NCBI GenBank assembly: GCA_944472135.2
Contig: OX235264.1
Location: 89,166,319 to 89,230,318, forward strand
DNA length: 64,000 nucleotides
Direction: 5' to 3'
Origin: Trichobilharzia regenti
Lineage: Eukaryota > Platyhelminthes > Trematoda > Strigeidida > Schistosomatidae
Part shown: one piece after another, positions 1 to 10,937 of the stretch
Numbering within the stretch: position 1 is the stretch's first letter
Layout: every line of letters starts with the position of its first letter
Position numbers and translations under genes: made by a program
The notes under the pieces: generated by a model
The model's input: only the letters and a program-made list of their open reading frames with translations
Databases searched by the model: none
What the model was told of the DNA's origin: nothing

Positions 1-59
1 TTTGACTTTCGCAGGAATGCTGATAATGTCTCAATGTACATTTCTTCATGAACTGATAT

Positions 60-250
60 CACCTGAAAAAAAACGCTGGAACTCAAGGAATACTGAATTC
101 AGGAGTCATTGAATTCCAACCTAGTGGTTGAGGAGTCAACCGGCTAGCTTTGCAACCTGAAAGTCTTCGACCCGACCTATGGTTTGGTGTGTTTATGGAT
201 GCGCACCGATGAATGAAACAGATGTCAAACGCTGCTTTATTTTCATTATT
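60..250 (+). repeat. possible very degenerate hammerhead-SINE remnant
   Basis: The phrase around 120-170 (a tRNA-like head, then 'aacctgaaagtc') and around 210-240 ('gcgcaccgatgaatgaaac') follows the order of the hammerhead SINE seen better at 57260-57475. Helix II of the ribozyme is missing. This is a pattern resemblance only and could be chance. The rest of 1-372 holds nothing I recognise. Confidence 0.25.
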
Positions 251-372
251 CCTCTAACTAATTAACATCTCGTAGTAAAATCTGTATTGAAGATAACCAT
301 ATGTTTTCATTTTTAACTTTATTAAAGCTTACTTTCAACAACTGCATTAACTGATCAACTAACTATTTCATC

Positions 373-1186
373 ACTGGAAGATATGCAAGTGAAAAGCAAC
401 AAGCTGGCAGAAGAAGAATCAAAGATAGGACTTCACTTCAGATGAACATACAAAAAAACAGAGGTGATGAAGATTCCTGGCCAACACCAACAGCAACAAC
501 AACAACAGACAACAATCATCATAAATGGGAGGAACCCGAAAGAAACAACCTCCTTTACCTGCCTACCTGGAAAGCATCGTTTCAACTACAGGGGGGGGCG
601 GAACTGACGAGGATATCAAAGCAAGAATCGGAAAAGCAAGACAAGCTTTCATTACTCTTAAGTCTGTATGGAGGTCAACAGCACTCAACATCAAAAATAA
701 GATCCGGATATTCAAGTTCAATGTAAAGTCAGTCAGTACTACTATACGAATCAGAGACTTGCACTGCGCCTCATGAAGAGCATCTCAAACAAACTTCAGA
801 CCTTCATCAACAGTTGTCTTCGCCCAATAATCAAGATCAGATGGACAGAAAAGAACAGCAACAGGGATCTCTGGCAGTGAGCGAACCAACCAGGAACCGA
901 TTGTGAAACAAATAGGCAGGAAGAAATGGAGATGGATTGGTTGGCCATACTCTGAGGAAACCATTGAGTGACATCACTACATAAGCCATCGCTCGAGTGG
1001 AACCCAAAAGGGAAGCGGCGAGTTGGTCGTCAGTGCGAGGGTGACATGGAGGAGGTCATGTGAAGAGGAGATGAAAGCATGTGGGCAGACTTGGAGTGGA
1101 GTGAAAAAGTTGGTAGAAAACCGAAAGCAGTGGAGACGCGCAGCTGAAGTGTCTAGGAAATAAAGGATACAATAATAATAATAATA
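373..1186 (+). mobile_element. RTE-type retrotransposon, 3'-terminal fragment
   Basis: This stretch aligns by eye with 45020-45830 of the nearly full RTE element: the same 'ctggaagatatgcaagtgaaaag' entry split over two short blocks, the same 'cctggccaacaccaacagcaac' region, and the same C-terminal coding remnants before a 3' tail ending in an AAT-type microsatellite at 1170-1186. It covers only what follows the RT palm domain, so it is 5'-truncated, as is usual for target-primed insertion. The reading frame is broken by frameshifts and a run of G at 591-597. It cannot encode an active protein. Confidence 0.85.
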
Positions 1187-1448
1187 TAATCTTTTTATTT
1201 ATTTCAATGTCTGCCGTTTTAAAGATGTTTGATGAAATAAGAAAACTATCGATTTTAAATTTTGATAAAAACCAGTATATTTTACTCATTTCAGGGAGAA
1301 GAAACTAATATAATGCACACTTGAATACAATACACTGGTTATAAATTTGTTTGAATAGTATGCATAAAATGGAAAATCACTCTATAAAGCCTAGAAATCT
1401 CATGATGCGCATAGATTAATAACAATTTCAATCAGATAAATTAAACTA

Positions 1449-2711
1449 TCGTCCACTTCGATGCTTACTGAGGTTGGTGTCCCTCAAGACGCTATCCTTT
1501 CTCTATTCCTGCTTTCTTCCTTTTTGCACGACTCGCCTCACCCTGATGAAATGAACTTCATTGAGTATGCCGATGATCTAACTACTTCAACGTCTGTTAA
1601 CTCCCTGCTAGACTGTGCTAAGATGAACAGCTTTCTATCAGGAATTAGCGAATGGTCTTCGTCTAATGGCCTTAAACTAAATCATTTCAAATGTTAAACT
1701 GTTAATTTCACTTTCTGATGTAAAAGAAAGTTAGATGAAGCTGTTCGTTTCTATGAACGTTTCAGGATTGATAATTTGATGATAGTGATGTAGGAACCAA
1801 GTCTGACGTTAAGTATCTTGGATTAAATCTTCCTTCTGACCTATCCTGGTCTTCCCATGTCTAAGCGATTTCTAAAAGAATATTTCGTCTGACTTTTTAC
1901 ATTAAGAAGTTTAGGCACTCAGGTTTAACCCAACCTCTCCTCTTACAGTTTGTCATCTCGTGCATCTTACCCATTCTTCTTCACTGTTCACCCTTACTTA
2001 TTCTTTCCTGGGTCGCTTAAAAAAGACTTTGTCATACTTCGTAGAACTCTGAAGACTGACTCTCAGTAGGGCGAGTGGTATCCCATTGGGCTGTATCGTT
2101 GACATCGTCATTGATAGGCACTTGATGTCATGCAACAAATTTGCTAAAGGAATTCTGTCAGACTGTGAGCATCCAACAGCAGCTCCAACCTTGTGTCTCC
2201 CCAGGTAAAACAAGAAGTCTTTTCACAAGACTCTATGCACGTACGTCTAAGTATAAAAATTCCACTATACCATATTTAGCGGCACGTACTTTATGCGATG
2301 AAAATGGTGTCAGCCATGAACTAACTAACTAACCTTCTTTGCACTACTAAATAAACCGTTTCCTCTACCCTTATAACATCAAGCATTTTTGTTATTGTAT
2401 TTCTTATATTTATAATCCTCCCAATTTTTAGTTTTTACTTACTATTTTTTCATAAGTGTGAACATCATTTAAGCTGTGTTAGAACTATTAATTTTGTATT
2501 TCCCTCACCATACTATATCAACGGAGCAGCAGATTCAATAATCTATAACATGCTAAAATTTCCGAATTGAATCGACAAAACTGTTTGAAACAAACTCACC
2601 GTTATTATTATTATTATTAATATTTAATGATCTAAAATCGTACTTCAAATATTTTTGATTCTATATCGTAAATGTGGACAAATTCCTGTGATTATTTTAT
2701 TCATATTTTAG
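1449..2711 (+). mobile_element. CR1-like retrotransposon fragment (copy a)
   Basis: A 79-codon open stretch at 1461-1697 contains reverse transcriptase motif C as 'FIEYADDLT' and motif B as 'GVPQDAILS', where the usual G after Q is D. Downstream, remnants of the thumb and a 3' UTR with ATT repeats (2599-2615) match two other copies at 6187-7226 and 13924-15290. The 5' edge falls at about 1449, inside the RT domain. The 3' edge does not reach the normal element end seen at 7190-7226. It stops at about 2711, exactly where the large inverted repeat begins, which suggests a deletion junction. Family assignment rests on RT motifs and the ATT tail. Confidence 0.8.
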
Positions 2712-3283
2712 GTAAATTTAATCTGTGATATTAGATGGTTGTGGGCAATCGGTAGGAAGCCTTGGACCTCGATTTCATGCTAGCTGGCACTCCCCAGTCA
2801 GCAAGACGTATCTGAAAACTCCAAGGAACTCGTATCCTTTCTGAGACTCGAACACATGTCACCCAATAAGTAATGCAGTCAGAGAAATTACCACTGAGCT
2901 ATTCGGCCTCGCGATTGACCTCCTGTACGACTTTAGTGGATACTCCGACTGGACACTAGTAACTAGTGTGATGTGTCTAGTTCCTTCCTCGATGCAGACT
3001 GAATTCTGTTAGTCAGAAGGGACATGAGTTCCTTCAAGATAAGACACACGCCTTGCTAACTAGTGAGTGTCAACTAGCAAGAAACCTCAATTCAAGGCTT
3101 CCAGTCGAACACCTCCAACCATCTAATATCATCAAATCAATGCTCACCGTGATGGCGAGCTACCTTGAATCGTGGCCACATTGCTAACCTGACTGATAGA
3201 ATTCAGTCTGCACCAGAGAGAGAAGGAACTAGACACATCACACTATTTACTTGTGTCCAATCAATTTTACTCTGTGATGGAAT
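2712..3283 (-). repeat. composite foldback element with tRNA-like head (copy 1)
   Basis: Two modules lie in inverted order: 'ggacactagtaactagtgtg' near 2951 and its near reverse complement near 3235-3260, both followed inward by the 'gcagactgaattct' block. Outside them, 2730-2925 holds a tRNA-like unit on the minus strand with box A-like and box B-like sequence (clearest in the other orientation at 12790-12870). The same arrangement occurs at 9245-9722 and 12433-12964, and partially at 40101-40665 and 61105-61410. Nothing is encoded. Confidence 0.75.
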
Positions 3284-4757
3284 TATATTCTACTAAAGTA
3301 CCCAAGCTCTATTTTCACATCGGTATCACTAATTTTACAGTTTTTTCATACTTGGTGTGTTTCATTCCAACATTTAGTTGATTGTATAACAATTAAAGAA
3401 ATTTGTTCCGAAAGTTAGTTACTGTTGCCTACCCGACAGTCATTTGGTCTCTTGATTCTTTTAGTACACTCTCTATCAGAAACGGTGTTTAAGAAGTTAA
3501 ACCTCTCGCATCCATAACTTTGTTTTTCATTTAACAGTAATACAATGAATTACGACTGTACCACTCATCCTTTTACCTTCTAGTTTCAAATCCAAAAGGA
3601 CTGTACTTGATGAGTAGACAAAAGTGAAGATTTACTGATTATTCACACCCTCAAAAACACACTTTCTTAATAAGAACAAGCCCGGTTGTATAGAAATGCA
3701 CAAAATCTTTCTACTTTTGATGATACGGTACCACGCGCAATTTTAAGCGACTGCTAATGAACTAAAAACAAATAGAATAATTTATGGAAATTAATTCCTT
3801 GATAAATTCATCGGTTAGCCGCTTATTATCTACGCATTTAAAATAACGGTATCATGTACATTTTTAAAGTGTCATCCGAAATAACAGTTGTAATCTCAAA
3901 TAGTCTGCAAAATGACAGCCCTTTATACCGTCATAATTTATCAAAAGAAGTAATTACATAAAATTTAAATGTCACAGTAGACTTTATCAGTTATGTTTCA
4001 TGATAAAATTAGGCATTTTTTGGTTCTAATTTAATAGGTAGTTTAGAGGGTATGCAGTAGTATACTGAATGCAATTAATTGAGGATAAACATTGGAATCA
4101 GTACAATATCTTCACATCATAATATCAAGTAACAGGATACACGGCATAACGAACTTTTTAAGCAATAAAGAGATTTATAAAGAGACAAAAATAGAGAAAA
4201 TATAGAAGAGATGTTGATGAAGGAAGGAGAGAAACGAAAATTAGGGCTAGTATGATTCAAGAAACTACCCAGATGAGAAACAAGATAAAATGAATGGAAA
4301 ATAAACCAAAACATAGTGGACACAGCCTTAGAACACTACCATGGATTCAATTCTGCTACTTTGTGACACATTGATGACAGTTTATCATGATACACAACGT
4401 GACAGAATGTTCCTTAATGCCTTTTTTAAAGCCTATATATCGAAATGAATTTCTTTCTCACATTTTTTCGGTATTACTACCATTTCCTTTTCCTCAATTC
4501 ATTTCTTATGGCAACAATATCCCATGTTAATTTAGACATTTTCAGTGTAAAATAATTTTTCCTCATTTTTATAGATGCGTTTGTTAAAAATAACATAAAA
4601 TAACATATTAATTCATTTCGAATATGTTACGTATACATCTTATTCAAAATATACTCACCAGTGTTTATAAATGTTGATTTATCGCTGTCTTTCTAGGTGT
4701 ATGCGTGTGGATATGCGAGTGTGAATGTCTGCTTAGGTACTTCTTCTTCTCCTCTTT

Positions 4758-4969
4758 TTATCTTATTCCCTTATATTCCCAAGCGGAGCATAGAGCTTCA
4801 AGCTGAAGCTTTGGAGTTTCAGTAGCAGTGGTGTAATTGTTTTTCGGCGTAGGGTTGCTAGCCTCATGGCCAACTTTCCCCTCTTTGCCGACCTGGATAG
4901 ATTTAAGAGTGCTTCGGCAGAGGATCGAATCTTGGATGACATGCGTAGTTGGATGAACCACCGACGCAC
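4758..4969 (-). mobile_element. tRNA-headed SINE (left-arm copy)
   Basis: The reverse complement starts with 'gtgcgtcggtgg', carries a box B-like 'gattcgatcctc' and the closing 'gaagcac', and then a body with 'catgaggctagcaaccc'. The tail 'gcttgaagctctatgctc' matches the RTE 3' end. The identical partner lies at 10726-10937 in the other arm, so insertion preceded formation of the inverted repeat. A related site without this SINE is visible at about 18255-18440. Confidence 0.8.
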
Positions 4970-5976
4970 GCCGAAATACACCTATTGATAATTGTTTCAG
5001 TTATCATTGTGGTATAAAGCTGTAAAGTTGTACAGCATTAAACTGGATACTCTCAGGTTTATTTTTTTTAATTAAATGAAAAGCAACATCTTATTCATTT
5101 CATTTTTCTCTAGTTGTTTTTTTTATTTTGCAGCTGTCAATACTGATAAAAATAGAGGTAGTGAAATGATGAATATGATCGTGATCATTATAATCAAGGG
5201 TAACACTCCATAAAATATTTTTCTAATGATAAACAAACGTAATTGTAAACTGTGGTTTAAAATATTCAAGTTCTTTGTCTTACTACATCCTGATTTATTG
5301 TTCACTTTTTAATTGTATAAACATAAAGCTGGTTTGTCATTATTATTAGAGGATATTAGCCGTGTGCTAAGTAATTTAAAACAGGCAACAAACGGTATTG
5401 ATAAAGCAGAATTCAATGAACTGATCAAATTTTGACAGGACTTTTCAGCTGCAGGCTCTACATATAGTGACATATATACACGAAGCGAAATACATTAGGA
5501 GATATATTACTGATAAGAAAGTAAACTGCAGCGAATCAGTAATGCGAAGCGACAGATGAGAATGTTTTATGAGTCAGTTTCAGGTACATAAGGAGAAGAG
5601 GTATGAGGGGTCAAAAATTAAGAATATAAATGAGGAAAAGGACTTCATACAATTCTTCTCATTAATACATTTGAATAAAGCAAGAACGACAAATGTACCA
5701 AGATAATTTGAGCTCATTTTATTTTTAATATTTCGTAGATTTTTCTCAACTGGTTACTCTTAGTTCCAATAAATTAGTCCTTATGATTGTAAAAAAGTAT
5801 GTTCAGATCTTTAATTTAATCATTTATTTTGGTATTATTCAGGTTGTAAGCAGCTGAAAATAATCTGCGATATAAGAAAAATTGTGATCAAATTATCCTG
5901 GTATATTTATCTTTCTAGCTCTGTTCAGAAGAAAAGATGTTGAAGAGGTCACTTTTTTCTGATCCACCAACTGACA

Positions 5977-6186
5977 TTGGACACTAGTAAATAGTGTGAT
6001 GTGTCTAGTTCCTTCTCTCTCTGGTGCAGACTGAATTCTATCAGTCAGGTTAGCAATGTGGCCACGATTCAAGGTAGCTCGCCATCACGGTGAGCATTGA
6101 TTTGATGATATTAGATGCATAGAGGTAATCGACTGGAAGCCTTGAATTGAGGTTTCTTGCTATCTTGCACTTACCAATCAGTAAGA
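5977..6186 (+). repeat. composite foldback element, partial (copy 2)
   Basis: It starts with 'ggacactagtaaatagtgtg' and runs through 'tctggtgcagactgaattct' and the block shared with 3030-3260. It ends abruptly where the CR1 copy at 6187 begins. The last 25 bases resemble the tail of the tRNA-like module rather than the sequence in the opposite arm, so the inner boundary of the inverted repeat lies inside this element. Confidence 0.7.
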
Positions 6187-7226
6187 AGTATATTTCGTCT
6201 GACATTTTACATTAAGAAGTTTAGGCACTCAGGTTTAACCCAACCTCTCCTCTTACAGTTTGTCAACTCGTGCATCTTACCCATTCTTCTTCACTGTTCA
6301 CCCTTACTTATTCTTTCCTGGGTCGCTTAAAAAAGACTTTGCCATACTTCGTAGAACTCTGAAGACTGACTCTCAGTAGGGCGAGTGGTATCCCATTGGG
6401 CTATATCGTTGACATCGTCATTGATAGGCACTTGATGTCATGCAACAAATTTGCTAAAGGAATTCTGTCAGACTGTGAGCATCCAACAGCAGCTCCAACC
6501 TTGTGTCTCCCCAGGTAAAACAAGAAGTCTTTTCACAAGACTCTATGCACGTACGTCTAAGTATAAAAATTCCACTATACCATATTTAGCGGCACGTACT
6601 TTATGCGATGAAAATGGTGTCAGCCATGAACTAACTAACTAACCTTCTTTGCACTGCTAAATAAACCGTCTCCTCTACCCTTATAACATCAAGCTTTTTT
6701 GTTATTGTATTTCTTATATTTATAATCCTCCCAATTTTTAGTTTTTACTTACTATTTTTTCATAAGTGTGAACATCATTTAAGCTGTGTTAGAACTATTA
6801 ATTTTGTATTTCCCTCACCATACTATATCAACGGAGCAGCAGATTCAATAATCTATAACATGCTAAAATTTCCGAATTGAATCGACAAAACTGTTTGAAA
6901 CAAACTCACCGTTATTATTATTATTATTAATATTTAATGATCTCAAATCGTACTTCAAATATTTTTGATTCTATATCGTAAATGTGGACAAATTCCTGTG
7001 ATTAATTTTATTTTAATTAAAAAAAAATTTTATTTTTTATATTATATTATATTATATATTATTATATCTTATATATATATTATATATATTATATTATATT
7101 ATATATATTTATATTATATTTTGAGTAAATCAGATGCAATATTGTGACAAATGCTGAGAATTCCATTCTGTTGCATAAGTACTGTTTTTAGAATAAAGTA
7201 AAAATTGATTATTATTATTACTATTA
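6187..7226 (+). mobile_element. CR1-like retrotransposon 3' fragment (copy b)
   Basis: Positions 6190-7005 differ from 1890-2700 at only a handful of bases, and the 63-codon open stretch 6451-6642 is identical in translation to 2141-2332. Unlike copy a, this copy continues through an AT-rich stretch (7010-7125) to a true-looking 3' end: a polyadenylation-like 'aataaag' near 7190 and an ATT microsatellite. It lies in the spacer of the large inverted repeat, in the same orientation as copy a. Confidence 0.82.
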
Positions 7227-7699
7227 GAAATCTAATTCAGTAATGTGGATGCAGCTGAATTAAACCCGGTTATATATTTTTTCATGTTTAAATTTGTTTA
7301 CTTTTTTGAGATGTAGTCAAATTTGAAATATGTTGAATATTTGAAATATTTGCTATGATGTAATAACATGCTTTAGAAAAGTTATAATGTTTTAATGAAT
7401 TCTGTGAGTTAATCCATTCAGGAGCATAAATTAAGAAAATTTTGAGAATTCCCAACACTTAAACTGGATTTTCTTTTAATATAACAAACTGACTGGTGTG
7501 ATTTTCATAGTAACAACTCCCATGTGTTGGTTAAATGGAGACATGTGTGAAACGAGTCCATGAATTCACAGAATGCCAGCTGAAAAACACGAAATTGACG
7601 ACTGCTTATTTTAGTATCCAGTTTGTATTTGTGAAGATAAATACATATATAATATTGAAATTCGATCGTATACTCGCATAATGGAACATTTTCCCAAAT
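7227..7699. other. no recognised feature, AT-rich
   Basis: AT-rich sequence between a CR1 tail and a PLE tail. No open frame, repeat family or RNA structure was recognised. Confidence 0.5.
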
Positions 7700-7915
7700 T
7701 GGTTGGAGAAAAGTGAAGTCAAGTTACTGTTAAGTTCACTAATAAAGCATTTTAAAGATTACAGACACAAAATTGACACTGTCAAGTCATTCACTGCTGT
7801 CAACAGACAAAACAACACAAAAGTGCTTCATTTTGCTGGGGCTTATGCAATCAGAGTTTTCAAACCCACTTTATGCGCACACAAATAAAAGGTAGTCACG
7901 CTGAATCACCCATAG
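7700..7915 (+). mobile_element. Penelope-like element, C-terminal fragment
   Basis: The translation ends in 'GAYAIRVFKPTLCAHK', the characteristic closing segment of PLE proteins after the GIY-YIG endonuclease. Upstream 'SSLIKHFKDYRHKIDTVKSF' corresponds to the usual 'I-x-x-H-L-x-x-x-G-H' segment. A stop replaces a residue after 'CAHK'. The matching segment of another copy lies inverted at 8649-8770. Nothing upstream of the GIY-YIG C-terminal part is present, which is unusual for a 5'-truncating element only in being so short. Confidence 0.7.
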
Positions 7916-8039
7916 TAATGTCTCTTACTTATTAACTGTTATTATTATCATTCATATTTCATTCCATTTCTTGTTATTATTCTTAACTCATTTAAAACTA
8001 TCTTTTGTAAGTACCATTATCTTAACAAACAAACAAACA

Positions 8040-8338
8040 AAACAAGAACCAATTGCCAACCAAAAAATATGCAGGAGAAAGTGGAGATGAATTGGACACT
8101 CGCTGAGGAGGCCACTGGGTGACATCGCGCGTCAAGCCCTCGAGTGGAACCCGAAAGTTAAGCGGCGAGTGGGCCGTCGGTGCAAGCGTGACATGCAGGA
8201 GATCGTGTGAAGAGGAGTTGAAACAGTATGGACTAACATGGATGCAGGTGAAAAGTACAGAAGAAGACAGAAGCAAGTGGAGACGTGTAGTTGAAGCCCT
8301 ATGTTCCACTAGGAACCCAAGGGAGCAATAATAATAAT
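8040..8338 (+). mobile_element. RTE-type retrotransposon 3' tail
   Basis: It begins with 'ggagaaagtggagatgaatt' and matches the terminal 300 bases of the RTE element at 45560-45815, including 'gccctatgttccactaggaa' and an AAT microsatellite end. It encodes only the last residues of the C-terminal domain. It is 5'-truncated. Confidence 0.8.
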
Positions 8339-8639
8339 GAAATGATCAAATTTCGATAGTACTCTTCGGCTGGATACTCTACATACAGGGATATATTTAT
8401 ATACCATTATAATTATACTGGGACATGTAAGACTGATAAGATATCAAGAATTTTGAATTAAATAATGTTGATGATAATAGTAATGCTAATAATAGTAATC
8501 GTAATAATTATAATCAGTGATAATAATGTTATAACAACTTAAGATAATGTTACTGATAAAAGATAGTTTTAAATGAATCAGAAATAGTAATAATCACAGG
8601 TAGAATATAATATTAACAATAAAAATAATATTTAATAAA
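8339..8639. other. AT-rich DNA with a short diverged repeat
   Basis: Positions 8336-8455 resemble 5405-5520 of the inverted-repeat arm: 'aatgaa-tgatcaaattt', 'ctctacatac' and 'actgataag' in the same order. The remainder is TAA/AAT-rich simple sequence. Confidence 0.45.
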
Positions 8640-9244
8640 TAAAACATATTACCATGGTAGATTCAAAGTGACTGTCATTTCCTTCGGTAGACAGAGACTT
8701 GGTTTATAAACTCTAATTGCACATACTTCCATGATTACAAGCATCTTCTTGTCTCTTTGTCTGCTAACAACAATGAATAAATTCACAGAGTCAATATCAC
8801 GTCCAAGGTTAACAAGACGCTTTGTTATTGAGTTTTTTTGGCAGGTTAACTTAGGTGAATGATCCACCATGTCAGCAGACAATCACCCTATTATACAACC
8901 TATGTATTCGATTCCACAAACACACTCGAATCGATATATATATTTTGAAGTATCGAGGATCGAAGACTGGTCTTTCACAGATTGTTGAAACACTCGCATG
9001 GTAATGCTAAGAAAGACGAATTTTGTAGCACGATAAGTCCTTCCGATTGCTTCATTCAGTCTTTGTGTAACTACTTCTTGTACATCGTCTACTTTGAATA
9101 GCAAACAGATATAGATTGATTTTTTCGGAACTGTTCGGATAGTTTTGCAGGGGATCATTTCTTTCGAGTATTCATTTTCGAACTTCTCAAATTATTCATT
9201 ATTAGAAAAAATATCCTTCACAGTCTTTATTTTATATTCGCTTA
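8640..9244 (-). mobile_element. Penelope-like element, linker plus GIY-YIG fragment
   Basis: The minus-strand translation reads, in order, a linker ('KSIYICLLFKVDDVQEVV'), an 'AIGRTYRATK' segment, then 'YIYRFECVCGIEYIG', the entry of the GIY-YIG endonuclease as found in PLEs. It closes with 'VCAIRVYKPSLCLPKEM' at 8650-8720. A frame break lies near 8883. The reverse transcriptase is missing. The fragment abuts a composite foldback element at 9245. Confidence 0.8.
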
Positions 9245-9722
9245 AGCCGTTAGAGATAATTGGCAGGAAGACTTGGACCTTGATTGCGTGCTAGCTCGCA
9301 CTCTCCAGTCAGCAAGACGTATCTGAAAACTCCAAGGAACTAATACCCATTCTGAGACTCGAACACATGTCACCCAATGAGTACTGCAGTCACAGAAATT
9401 ACTACTGAGGTTCTCAATCTAGCGACTGAACTCTTGTACGAATTCAATAGTGCAGACTGAATCCTGTTAGTCAGAAAAGACAGGAGTTCCTTCAAGATTA
9501 GACATACGCTTTGCTAACTAGTGAGTGTCAACTAGCAAGAAACCTCAATTCAAGGCTTCCAGTCGATTACCTCTATGCATCTAATATCATCAAATCAATG
9601 CTCACCGTGATGGCGAGCTACCTTGAATCGTGGCCACATTGCTAACCTGACTGATAGAATTCAGTCTGCACCAGAGAGAGAAGGAACTAGACACATCACA
9701 CTATTTACTAGTGTCCAATGTC
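9245..9722 (-). repeat. composite foldback element with tRNA-like head (copy 3)
   Basis: It has the same module order as 2712-3283. A tRNA-like unit on the minus strand at 9250-9440 is followed by 'gcagactgaatcctgttag' and the inverted module ending 'cactatttactagtgtcc' at about 9720. Its last 190 bases form the inner end of the right arm of the large inverted repeat. Confidence 0.72.
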
Positions 9723-10725
9723 AGTTGGTGGATCAGAAAAAAGTGACCTCTTCAACATCTTTTCTTCTGAACAGAGCTAGAAAGATAAATATACCAGGAT
9801 AATTTGATCACAATTTTTCTTATATCGCAGATTATTTTCAGCTGCTTACAACCTGAATAATACCAAAATAAATGATTAAATTAAAGATCTGAACATACTT
9901 TTTTACAATCATAAGGACTAATTTATTGGAACTAAGAGTAACCAGTTGAGAAAAATCTACGAAATATTAAAAATAAAATGAGCTCAAATTATCTTGGTAC
10001 ATTTGTCGTTCTTGCTTTATTCAAATGTATTAATGAGAAGAATTGTATGAAGTCCTTTTCCTCATTTATATTCTTAATTTTTGACCCCTCATACCTCTTC
10101 TCCTTATGTACCTGAAACTGACTCATAAAACATTCTCATCTGTCGCTTCGCATTACTGATTCGCTGCAGTTTACTTTCTTATCAGTAATATATCTCCTAA
10201 TGTATTTCGCTTCGTGTATATATGTCACTATATGTAGAGCCTGCAGCTGAAAAGTCCTGTCAAAATTTGATCAGTTCATTGAATTCTGCTTTATCAATAC
10301 CGTTTGTTGCCTGTTTTAAATTACTTAGCACACGGCTAATATCCTCTAATAATAATGACAAACCAGCTTTATGTTTATACAATTAAAAAGTGAACAATAA
10401 ATCAGGATGTAGTAAGACAAAGAACTTGAATATTTTAAACCACAGTTTACAATTACGTTTGTTTATCATTAGAAAAATATTTTATGGAGTGTTACCCTTG
10501 ATTATAATGATCACGATCATATTCATCATTTCACTACCTCTATTTTTATCAGTATTGACAGCTGCAAAATAAAAAAAACAACTAGAGAAAAATGAAATGA
10601 ATAAGATGTTGCTTTTCATTTAATTAAAAAAAATAAACCTGAGAGTATCCAGTTTAATGCTGTACAACTTTACAGCTTTATACCACAATGATAACTGAAA
10701 CAATTATCAATAGGTGTATTTCGGC

Positions 10726-10937
10726 GTGCGTCGGTGGTTCATCCAACTACGCATGTCATCCAAGATTCGATCCTCTGCCGAAGCACTCTTAAATCTATCC
10801 AGGTCGGCAAAGAGGGGAAAGTTGGCCATGAGGCTAGCAACCCTACGCCGAAAAACAATTACACCACTGCTACTGAAACTCCAAAGCTTCAGCTTGAAGC
10901 TCTATGCTCCGCTTGGGAATATAAGGGAATAAGATAA
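10726..10937 (+). mobile_element. tRNA-headed SINE (right-arm copy)
   Basis: The head is 'gtgcgtcggtgg...gaagcac' (10726-10787), derived from a tRNA gene but lacking a good D arm. The body 'gccatgaggctagcaaccct' parallels the leader of the RTE element (42770-42800). The tail 'cttgaagctctatgctccgc' parallels the RTE 3' end (45780-45805). The flanks 'caataggtgtatttcgg' and 'acctaagcagacattcac' are joined without the SINE in the diverged paralogue near 18280-18300. Confidence 0.82.

Larger units (their letters stand above)
2712..6162. repeat. large inverted repeat, left arm
   Basis: Read in reverse complement this arm matches 9533-12979 almost base for base. Short open frames at 4117-4323, 4758-4981 and 5123-5305 (minus) recur at 11372-11578, 10714-10937 and 10390-10572 (plus). 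Only scattered substitutions were found in the central unique part (for example at 3302, 4010 and 4200). Differences cluster in the repeat at 2950-3280. Arm contents are a composite foldback element at each end and a SINE at 4758-4969. About 3284-4757 and 4970-5976 are AT-rich DNA without a recognisable gene. Confidence 0.93.

Noticed and set aside
2141..2332. 63-codon frame conserved in three places
   Set aside because: It lies in the decayed 3' part of the CR1-like element. Conservation reflects three near-identical element copies, not a gene.
4117..5305. Short open frames in the left arm that recur intact in the right arm
   Set aside because: The arms are copies of each other, so identical frames carry no independent evidence of selection. 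The translations are low-complexity and hydrophobic, and one overlaps a SINE.
6965..7147. 60-codon frame rich in I and Y
   Set aside because: It is translated TA/AT-rich simple sequence in the CR1 3' UTR.
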